Assembly (NCBI RefSeq): GCF_022647665.1
Contig: NZ_CP071872.1
Coordinates: forward strand, 1,488,001-1,552,000
Direction: 5' to 3'
From: Streptomyces formicae
GTDB lineage: Bacteria > Actinomycetota > Actinomycetes > Streptomycetales > Streptomycetaceae
DNA: 64,000 nt
The position numbers and the translations under genes were made by a program. Below the pieces are notes generated by a model, which saw only the letters and a list, made by a program, of their open reading frames with translations, had not been told where the DNA came from and made no database searches. Shown piece by piece: positions 17,953-24,762 of the stretch (position 1 is its first letter; every line of letters begins with the position of its first letter).

Positions 17953-20823
17953 ATGCGAGCACCGGTGCAGAAGAAGCGGCCTCGGGGCAAGGGCGGAACG
18001 CCCGGTACGGCGTCTTCGGGGCGGGAGGCCACAAGCCCCTCGACCCCGGCAGGGACTTCCGGGGTCTCGCCCGCAGGCGCCCCGGCGCCCGCGGAGACCT
18101 TCCAGGCCGGACCCGCCCGGCCCGCACCAGCCGATCCCGGGCTGCTCCCCGGCGGGCGCCCCGTCCGGGTCCGCCGCAGGCTCGTCGCCGGCGTCGCGGC
18201 CGTCTCCCTCACCGTGATCGCCGCGGGCACGCCGGCGATCCTCCTGGCCTCCCAGGACCTGACCGAGTCCCAGGGCCTCGTCACGCTCGCCGCACTCAAC
18301 CGGCAGGCCGTCACCCTCGCCCACTCGCTCGCCGACGAGCGCGACGAGGTCACCGCGTACGTCGCGGCCGGCCGCGAGGACCAGAGCGGCGAGAAGAAGA
18401 ACCGCCGCGAGATCTCCGACAGCCGCAGCGCCCGCGTCGACCGCCAGATCGACGAGATCCGCGGCAACGTCCCGGACGACCACGCCGAGCTGCGCCACGA
18501 CCTCGCCGCCGTGCCGACCGTCCGGCGCACCGCGCTCACCGGCAAGGGCAGCGCCCTGGAGGCGTACAAGGCGTACACGGACATCATCGGCGCGCTGCAC
18601 GCGCTCGCCGAAGAGCTCGCCGAGAAGACCCCGGCCCGCGCCGACGGGGCCGATCTCCCCCAGGGCCTCCGGCCTGGGGGGACCCCCAACTCGCTGCGCT
18701 CGCCGGCCGCCCTCGGCCTCGCGGTCGAGCAGGCGTCGGCCACCCGCGGCCTGCTGCTCGCCGCGCTCTCCGTGCCCGCCCCGGAGAGCGACGGCCCCAC
18801 CTACGACCCCATCACCGGCCTGCTCGTCGAGGACAAGGGCGACGAGAAGGCCGAGGCCGCCCGGGGCGTCCTGAGCGCCGCCGCCCAGCAGACCCGGGTA
18901 CGCGAACTCGCCGCGCTCGCCGACTTCGACCAGGCCGCGGGCGCCGACGCCAGGAGCCGGCTGGCGGCCACCGTCACCGGCCCCGACGTCAAGACCGCCG
19001 AGGGTTATCTCACCCGCCTGACGGACCAGCCCGAACTCTCCGATAAGGACCTCGACTCGAACCGCGAGAAGGTCGAGTCCTCGCTCTCCGCCCGTATCGA
19101 GCAGATGCGGGGCGTCGAGTCCGCGCTCGCCTCCGCCCAGGCCGAGGGGCTGGAGCGGCTGCGCGACGACGACGTCACCGCCCTGGAGCTGCGCATCGGG
19201 CTGCTCGGCGGCTGCCTGCTCGTCGCCATAGGCATCTCCGCGGCCGTCGCCCGCAGCCTCACCCGCCCGCTCGCGGTGCTGCGGATCGGCGCCGCCCGGC
19301 TCGCCGGGGCGCCCGAGGCCGAGCCGCCCATCCGCTTCACCGGCAAGAACGACGAGTTCGCGCAGGTCGTACGGTCCCTCAACACCGTTCACGGAAAGCT
19401 GCTCGACCTCGCCGCCCGGGCCGACGCACTGGACACCTCGCAGGACGACCTGGGCGCCGCCCGGGAGGAGCTGGCCACCCAGCGCGCCGAACTCCAGGCC
19501 CGCACCGCCGAGGTGACCGCGGAGCTGGAGAAGCTCCGCGAGACCGTCAGCCACAGCTTCGTCAACCTCGCCCTGCGCACCCTCGGGCTCGTCGAGCGGC
19601 AGCTCGGCGTCATCGAGAAGCTGGAGGAGCGCGAGCAGGACCCGGAGCGGCTTGCCACCCTCTTCAAGCTCGACCACATGGCCACCGTCATGCGCCGCCA
19701 CAGTGAGAACCTGCTGGTGCTCGCGGGCGCCGAGCACGGGCACGCGCACCAGGGGCCCGTCCCGCTGGTCGACGTCATGCGGGCCGCGGTCAGCGAGATC
19801 GAGCGGTACGAGCGCATCACCATCCAGTCGCTGCCGCCGCACGCGCAGGTCGCCGGGTTCGCCGCGGACGACCTGAGCCACCTGGTGGCCGAACTGCTGG
19901 AGAACGCCACGTCGTTCTCGCCGCCCGACGCGCAGGTCGAGCTCTCCGGCTGGCTGCTGGAGAGCGGGGAGGTCATGCTCTCCGTCCAGGACGAGGGCAT
20001 CGGCATGACGTCGGACCGGCTCGCCGAGCTCAACACGCGGCTCGCCGCCGGCTCCGAGCCTGCCGATGCCGAGCCCGCCGACGCCGACGGTGAGGGCCTC
20101 GGCCTGCGGGTGGCCGCGCTGCTCGCGCGCCGGCACGGCGTACGCGTCCAGTTGCGCGAGCAGAAGCAGGGCGGGATCGCCGCGGTCGTCGTCCTGCCGA
20201 AGGCGCTGCTGCCGACCGAACCGCCCACCGCGCCCCCGCAGACGGCGCTCGTGCCGGGTGGCGCCCCCGTGCTGAACCTGCCGGGCTCGGTCGCCGAGGC
20301 CAACTCCAACGCACTGCCGGGCCGGTCGCCCGCCCCGCGCGACCCGCTGGTGGCGGCGGCCGAGCAGTCGGTCCGCGAGGCGGAGCAGGCGGCGGACGAC
20401 CAAGCGCAGGCGGAGCCCGAGCCGGTCGCTGTGCCTGAGCCGGCCGCCGAGCCCGAGCCCGAGCCGATCGCCGAGCCCGAGCTCACCCTCCAGGTCCGCC
20501 TCCCGAGCCCGCCGGCCGAGCCCGACGCCCACGAGCGGGTGGCCGACGGCGCCGACGAGGACGACCCGGTCACCGACAAGGGCCTGCCCAAGCGCACCCC
20601 CCAGACCGTCGCCGCCCCCGTCGCGCCCAGGGCGCGCTCCGGGTCCGTCGACGCCGACGAGCTGCGCCGCCGCCTCGGCGGCTTCCACCAGGGCGCCAAG
20701 GAGGGCCGCCGCGACGTCGAGGCGGAGCTCTCCGAAGCCACCCAGAACATCCCGCAGGTACACGACCAGGACCAGGAACACAGCGAGGAATCGGGGGACA
20801 CCGTCGAGGAGGCACGTAGTTGA
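17953..20823 (+). CDS. cvnA: Conservon sensor ATPase CvnA (nitrate/nitrite-sensor-like, HAMP, HATPase)
   Basis: A 956-aa membrane sensor, first gene of a four-gene conservon. Basic and Pro/Ala-rich N-terminus; membrane segment at about 76-99; an extracytoplasmic region of about 310 aa of the NIT (nitrate/nitrite sensing) kind; second membrane segment at about 414-438; HAMP; then a histidine-kinase-like ATPase domain with N-box LVAELLENATSFSPPD at about 640 and G-box DEGIGM. No HisKA phospho-acceptor box is evident, which is usual for CvnA. The C-terminal about 200 aa are low-complexity, rich in Pro/Glu/Ala. In conservons this protein forms a membrane complex with the roadblock protein, DUF742 protein and GTPase, resembling a eukaryotic G-protein system. 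An in-frame palindrome at 18657-18680 encodes LPQGLRPGG and looks like an inserted repeat. Confidence 0.9.
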   Translation: MRAPVQKKRPRGKGGTPGTASSGREATSPSTPAGTSGVSPAGAPAPAETFQAGPARPAPADPGLLPGGRPVRVRRRLVAGVAAVSLTVIAAGTPAILLASQDLTESQGLVTLAALNRQAVTLAHSLADERDEVTAYVAAGREDQSGEKKNRREISDSRSARVDRQIDEIRGNVPDDHAELRHDLAAVPTVRRTALTGKGSALEAYKAYTDIIGALHALAEELAEKTPARADGADLPQGLRPGGTPNSLRSPAALGLAVEQASATRGLLLAALSVPAPESDGPTYDPITGLLVEDKGDEKAEAARGVLSAAAQQTRVRELAALADFDQAAGADARSRLAATVTGPDVKTAEGYLTRLTDQPELSDKDLDSNREKVESSLSARIEQMRGVESALASAQAEGLERLRDDDVTALELRIGLLGGCLLVAIGISAAVARSLTRPLAVLRIGAARLAGAPEAEPPIRFTGKNDEFAQVVRSLNTVHGKLLDLAARADALDTSQDDLGAAREELATQRAELQARTAEVTAELEKLRETVSHSFVNLALRTLGLVERQLGVIEKLEEREQDPERLATLFKLDHMATVMRRHSENLLVLAGAEHGHAHQGPVPLVDVMRAAVSEIERYERITIQSLPPHAQVAGFAADDLSHLVAELLENATSFSPPDAQVELSGWLLESGEVMLSVQDEGIGMTSDRLAELNTRLAAGSEPADAEPADADGEGLGLRVAALLARRHGVRVQLREQKQGGIAAVVVLPKALLPTEPPTAPPQTALVPGGAPVLNLPGSVAEANSNALPGRSPAPRDPLVAAAEQSVREAEQAADDQAQAEPEPVAVPEPAAEPEPEPIAEPELTLQVRLPSPPAEPDAHERVADGADEDDPVTDKGLPKRTPQTVAAPVAPRARSGSVDADELRRRLGGFHQGAKEGRRDVEAELSEATQNIPQVHDQDQEHSEESGDTVEEARS
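18657..18687 (+). repeat. In-frame palindromic repeat inside cvnA
   Basis: CCCCCAGG (18657-18664), loop, CCTGGGGG (18673-18680), then GACCCCC. The same CTCCCAG...CTGGGGGAG theme occurs inside the MITE copies at 23.8 and 43.1 kb. It seems to be a mobile palindrome tolerated in a linker of the extracytoplasmic domain. Confidence 0.55.
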
Positions 20824-21311
20824 CCGCGACCGGCACATTCGGGCTGAGCAGTGAAGCCCGCAATCTTCACTGGCTGTTGGGAAACCTCGTCGAAGAGGTA
20901 CCGGGAGTCCGCTCCGTCGCGGTCGTGTCCTCCGACGGACTCCTCCTGCTGTCGTCCGACCCGGCGCACAACACCGCCCCCGCCCCGGCCCCCTCCACCC
21001 CGCGCCGGGACGGCCCCCGCGGCTCCAGCGCCGACCTCGCCACCATCGTCTCCGGCGTGGCCAGCCTCACCATCGGCGCGGCCAAGCTGATGGACGGCGG
21101 CGGCGTCAAACAGACCATGGTCGCGATGGACGAGGGAAGCGTCTTCGTGATGTCCATCAGCGACGGCTCACTGCTCGGCGTGCACGCCACACCCGACTGC
21201 GACATGAGCGTCGTCGCCTACCACATGGCGCTCTTCGTCGGCCGCGCCGGACACGTCCTCACCCCCGAACTCCGCAGCGAGCTGCGCAAATCGTTGGAGA
21301 GCGCCCAGTGA
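20820..21311 (+). CDS. cvnB: Conservon roadblock/LC7 protein CvnB
   Basis: A 163-aa protein of the roadblock/LC7 fold: LHWLLGNLVEEVPGVRSVAVVSSDGLLLLSSD, then LATIVSGVASLTIGAAKLM, and GSVFVMSISDGSLLGVHATPDCDMSVVAYHMALFV. In conservons this small protein binds the GTPase CvnD and influences its cycle. TTG at 20820 is the start; it overlaps the cvnA stop (TTGA), so translation is coupled. Length and order match other conservons. Confidence 0.93.
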   Translation: MTATGTFGLSSEARNLHWLLGNLVEEVPGVRSVAVVSSDGLLLLSSDPAHNTAPAPAPSTPRRDGPRGSSADLATIVSGVASLTIGAAKLMDGGGVKQTMVAMDEGSVFVMSISDGSLLGVHATPDCDMSVVAYHMALFVGRAGHVLTPELRSELRKSLESAQ

Positions 21312-21721
21312 TGTCCGCCGCCGTGCCCGCCCCCCGGCTCCCCGTGCGCGGCGAGGGCAAACGCCCCGCCCGCGTCCGCCCGTACTCGCTCACCGGTGGC
21401 CGCACCCGCTTCGGCCACGTCCTGCTCGTCGAGACCTTCGTCGCCGCCCTCGAAGCGGGGGACGAGCGCAAGGAACTGACGAACGGAAACCTCACCTCCC
21501 GCGTCATGCCGGAGATGCGGGCCATCGTCGAGCTCTGCCGTCGGATGCGTACGGTCGCCGAGATCTCGGCGCTGCTGAAGATGCCGCTGGGCGTCGTGCG
21601 CGTGCTGCTCAGCGACCTCGCGGACCAAGGAAAGATACGTGTGTACGGCACCGGGTACGGCGAGGGCCGTCCCGACCGCGCGCTGCTCGAAAGGGTGCTG
21701 AGTGGACTCCGTCGTCTCTGA
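21308..21721 (+). CDS. cvnC: Conservon DUF742 protein CvnC
   Basis: A 137-aa protein with the DUF742 core: RVRPYSLTGGRTRF near residue 22, VMPEMRAIVELCRRMRTVAEISALLKMPLGVVRVLLSDLADQGKIRV at about 70-117, which looks like a winged helix. Function in the complex is not firmly known. Start is GTG 21308 or ATG 21311, overlapping the cvnB stop. Its end overlaps the GTPase gene by 20 bases, consistent with tight coupling of the operon. Confidence 0.92.
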   Translation: MMSAAVPAPRLPVRGEGKRPARVRPYSLTGGRTRFGHVLLVETFVAALEAGDERKELTNGNLTSRVMPEMRAIVELCRRMRTVAEISALLKMPLGVVRVLLSDLADQGKIRVYGTGYGEGRPDRALLERVLSGLRRL

Positions 21722-22325
21722 CCTCCCCGCCGCCGTGGAGGACGAGAACGTACAGCCCTGGCAGAACGACCGCACCCGCGCCCCGATCGCCACCAAGATC
21801 GTGGTCGCGGGCGGCTTCGGGGTGGGCAAGACGACCTTCGTCGGCGCGGTCTCCGAGATCACACCGCTCCAGACCGAGGCGCTGATGACCCGGGCGAGCG
21901 AGGACACCGACGACCTCACCGCGACGCCCGGCAAGCTCACCACGACCGTCGCCATGGACTTCGGGCGGATCACGCTCGACAACGACCTCGTGCTGTACCT
22001 CTTCGGCACCCCCGGCCAGCAGCGCTTCTGGTTCATGTGGGACGACCTGGTGCGCGGTGCGATCGGCGCGGTGGTGATGGCCGACACCCGCCGGCTGAAG
22101 GACTGCTTCCCCGCGCTCGACTACTTCGAGAGCTGCGGACTGCCGTACGTCGTCGCCGTCAACCACTTCGAGGGGACGCCGGCCTACGAGGCCGACGACG
22201 TTCGGGAAGCCCTGACGATACCCCCGCACGTCCCGGTCGTGATCATGGACGCGCGCAAGCGGATCACGGTGGTCGAGTCGCTGCTGGCGCTGGTAGCGCA
22301 CGCCCTCGCCGCCACCCCCGAGTAG
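21702..22325 (+). CDS. cvnD: Conservon GTPase CvnD
   Basis: A 207-aa small GTP-binding protein (MglA/Ras-like group of actinobacteria). P-loop GGFGVGKTTFVG at about 37-48, switch region with TTTVAMDFGRI, G3-like FGTPGQQRFWFMWDDL at about 103, and an NHFE guanine-specificity segment (VAVNHFEG) in place of NKxD, as usual in this group. GTG 21702 starts inside the cvnC gene. It acts with CvnA-CvnC at the membrane; downstream effectors are unknown but the next gene is a candidate. Confidence 0.94.
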   Translation: MDSVVSDLPAAVEDENVQPWQNDRTRAPIATKIVVAGGFGVGKTTFVGAVSEITPLQTEALMTRASEDTDDLTATPGKLTTTVAMDFGRITLDNDLVLYLFGTPGQQRFWFMWDDLVRGAIGAVVMADTRRLKDCFPALDYFESCGLPYVVAVNHFEGTPAYEADDVREALTIPPHVPVVIMDARKRITVVESLLALVAHALAATPE

Positions 22326-22338
22326 AAAGAACCCCGCC

Positions 22339-23580
22339 ATGCGGAAGATCCTCATAGTCGGCGCCGGTCAGTCCGGGCTCCAGCTCGCCCTCGGCCTGCA
22401 GGCGCAGGGATACGAAGTCACCCTCATGTCCAACCGCACGGCGGACGAGATCCGGTCCGGCCGGGTCATGTCCACCCAGTGCATGTTCGACACGGCGCTC
22501 CAGCACGAGCGGGATCTCCAGATCAACTTCTGGGAGTCCCAGGCCCCGGAGATCGAGGGCCTCGGCGTCTCCGTCGCCGGACCTGAGTCCCAGAGGGTCA
22601 TCGACTGGGTGGGCAAGCTCGACGGCTACGCCCAGTCCGTCGACCAGCGCGTGAAGATGGCCGGCTGGATGGAGACCTTCGCCCAGCGCGGCGGCCAGCT
22701 CGTCATCCACGGCGCCGCCGTCTCCGACCTGGACTACTTCTCCCGGACGTACGACCTGGTGCTGGTCTCCGCCGGCAAGGGCGAGCTCGTGTCGATGTTC
22801 GGCCGCGACGCCTCCCGCTCCCCGTACGCCGAGCCTCAGCGCGCCCTCGCCGTCGCCTACGTCCACGGCCTCGGCCCGCGCCCCGAGCACCCCGACTACG
22901 ACGCGGTCCGCTGCAACCTCGTGCCCGGCGTCGGCGAGCTCTTCGTGATGCCGACACTCACCACCTCCGGCCGCGCCGACATCCTCTTCTGGGAGGGCAT
23001 CCCCGGCGGTCCGCTCGACGTCTTCCAGGGGGTGAAGGACCCCGCCGAGCACCTCTCCCTCACGCTGGAGCTGATGGAGCGGTTCACGCCGTGGGAGTAC
23101 GCCCGCGCGACCAAGGTCGAGCTGACGGACGCCAACGGCACGCTCGCCGGCCGGTACGCCCCGACCGTGCGCAACCCCATCGGCCGGCTGCCCGGCGGCG
23201 GCCTCGCCCTCGGCGTCGCCGACGTCGTCGTCGCCAACGACCCCATCACCGGCCAGGGTTCCAACTCGGCGTCGAAGTGCGCCGCGGCGTATCTCGCCTC
23301 GATCGTCGAGCGCGGCGACAAGCCGTTCGACGAGGAGTGGATGCAGTCCGCCTTCGACCGCTACTGGGACACCGCCCAGCACGTCACCAAGTGGACCAAC
23401 GCGATGCTCGGCGTCCCGCCGGAGCACGTCCTCAATCTCATCGGCGCGGCCGGCGGACTCCAGCCGGTGGCCGACCGCTTCGCGAACGGCTTCAACGACC
23501 CGGCCGACTTCGAGAACTTCTTCTACGAGCCGGACAAGACGGCCGCGTACCTGACCGAGGTGACGTCCGCCTCCGCCTAG
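22339..23580 (+). CDS. Styrene/indole monooxygenase-like FAD-dependent oxygenase
   Basis: A 413-aa flavoprotein. N-terminal Rossmann motif ILIVGAGQSGLQLALGLQ (GxGxxG) at about residues 4-21; later GDxxxxxDP-like segment GVADVVVANDPITGQGSNSASK at about 294-315. Length and motifs fit the StyA-type two-component group, which epoxidises or hydroxylates small aromatics using FADH2 supplied by a separate reductase. No reductase gene is in this window. It starts 13 bases after the GTPase stop with a GAAAGAACCCC stretch upstream, so it belongs to the conservon operon; a flavin monooxygenase or a P450 at this place is a known conservon theme. Its TAG stop is part of the CTAG boundary of the MITE copy that follows. 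Confidence 0.86.
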   Translation: MRKILIVGAGQSGLQLALGLQAQGYEVTLMSNRTADEIRSGRVMSTQCMFDTALQHERDLQINFWESQAPEIEGLGVSVAGPESQRVIDWVGKLDGYAQSVDQRVKMAGWMETFAQRGGQLVIHGAAVSDLDYFSRTYDLVLVSAGKGELVSMFGRDASRSPYAEPQRALAVAYVHGLGPRPEHPDYDAVRCNLVPGVGELFVMPTLTTSGRADILFWEGIPGGPLDVFQGVKDPAEHLSLTLELMERFTPWEYARATKVELTDANGTLAGRYAPTVRNPIGRLPGGGLALGVADVVVANDPITGQGSNSASKCAAAYLASIVERGDKPFDEEWMQSAFDRYWDTAQHVTKWTNAMLGVPPEHVLNLIGAAGGLQPVADRFANGFNDPADFENFFYEPDKTAAYLTEVTSASA

Positions 23581-23851
23581 GGAGTGTCTTCAAAGTGGCG
23601 TCGTCCGCCTGAAGGGCGGGCCCGGCGGTGTCTGGTGCGTGCGATCGCAAGGCGGAGGAGGGAGTCCATGCGGTGGGGGGACCTCCCGTGCCCGAAGGGC
23701 TACGGGGGACATCGGCGACCGACGACAACGCGGCGTGGGGGCACCTCCCGTGTCCGAAGGGCTACGGGGGTGGGGGCACCTCCCAGGCGCGAGCTCTGGG
23801 GGAGCGTGCCAGGCGTCGCCGGGCAGACGGGACTTTGAAGACACGACCTAG
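23577..23851 (+). repeat. MITE-like element, copy 1 (CTAG-flanked)
   Basis: About 275 bases bounded by CTAG on both sides (23577-23580, 23848-23851). Perfect 13-base terminal inverted repeats: GTGTCTTCAAAGT (23584-23596) and ACTTTGAAGACAC (23832-23844). The interior has no gene. It holds the core GGTGCGTGC-G-ATCGCAAGGCGG shared with the other two copies and an internal duplication of the CGAAGGGCTACGGGG motif, which makes it longer than copy 2. Both flanking genes take their TAG stop codon from the boundary CTAG. Confidence 0.85.
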
Positions 23852-24609
23852 GACGTGCCCGAAGCGCCTTCCGGGTCTGCGGGGAGTACGAGGCCGGAGC
23901 CGTCGGGCGGCTCCGGCCGGTCGGCGGCCGGGGCGTTCGGGCTGTCGCCGAGCAGTGGCTGTGCTCCGGCCGTACGTGCGCCCTCCAGCTGCGCGAGCTG
24001 GGCGAGCTCGGCTGTGGAGAGCGACGCCAGGAGTTCCTCCACCTGCCGCAGCCGGGCCCGGACGGTGTCGCGCTGCTCGCGGTGCCTCTCGGCAAGGGAC
24101 TGCTGGGCGTCGAGCGCCTTGCGCGACCGGGTCGCCAGCGCGTCGGTGTACAGCTCGCCGCGCTCCAGTCGGGCGATCGTCGCGAGCCGGTGCCGGGCCA
24201 TGCGCTCCATCAGGTACTGCTGGTCCAGGGCCTGCCGGGGGTTCTTGGCGAGCAGCAGCTCCAGGTACGTGGAGAAGTCGGAGCTGCCCCGGTACTGCCG
24301 GCGGGCGAGCTCGCCGGCGTCGGCGCGGCTGCGGGCGAGCGCGTTGCGCGCCTCGGCGAGCTCGGTGTCGAGGCGCTTCGTCTCGGCGGTCTGCGCCGCC
24401 AGCAGCTCACCGGTCGCCTTGAACGTCTCGCTCGCTTCCTCCGCCTGCCGGTACAGCCCCCGCAGATCGGTGAGCAGTCCGGTGACGCTCGTCGCCCGCG
24501 GTGCGGGTGCCGGGGCCGGCGCCCCGGCGGCCGGTGCGGCCGCGACCGCCGTGGCGAGTGCGGCGGTGCAGGCGGTGCAGACCGCCCTCAGCAGCAGGCT
24601 GCCTGACAT
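23848..24609 (-). CDS. Secreted coiled-coil protein (NlpC/P60 N-terminal-like)
   Basis: A 253-aa exported protein. Start ATG 24609 is fixed by a strong GGAGGTGAT 5 bases upstream; the longer frame to 24687 lacks this. Signal peptide at about 1-28 (MSGSLLLRAVCTACTAALATAVAAA). The mature part is mostly coiled coil at about 40-215 (heptads in LGLYRQAEEASETFKATGE... and LAERHREQRDTVRARLRQVEELLA), like the N-terminal region of Streptomyces NlpC/P60 peptidoglycan hydrolases. The catalytic Cys-His domain is absent; the C-terminus is a short Pro/Gly-rich tail. It may be a scaffold or regulator of wall hydrolases. The stop codon coincides with the MITE boundary, so loss of a C-terminal domain by insertion is possible. 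Confidence 0.72.
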   Translation of the reverse strand: MSGSLLLRAVCTACTAALATAVAAAPAAGAPAPAPAPRATSVTGLLTDLRGLYRQAEEASETFKATGELLAAQTAETKRLDTELAEARNALARSRADAGELARRQYRGSSDFSTYLELLLAKNPRQALDQQYLMERMARHRLATIARLERGELYTDALATRSRKALDAQQSLAERHREQRDTVRARLRQVEELLASLSTAELAQLAQLEGARTAGAQPLLGDSPNAPAADRPEPPDGSGLVLPADPEGASGTS

Positions 24610-24762
24610 GTCATCACCTCCGGGTCGCGCGGGCCGGGGCGGGCCCATGGCGACGATGCTGAGGCGGCGGCCGGCGGAGCGCCTCACGGGTGGCCGGATC
24701 GGCCCAAGCGGATCACCCGGAGGGGGAGGGTCCGGTGGTGCGCCCGCGCGCCTGCTGGATCG

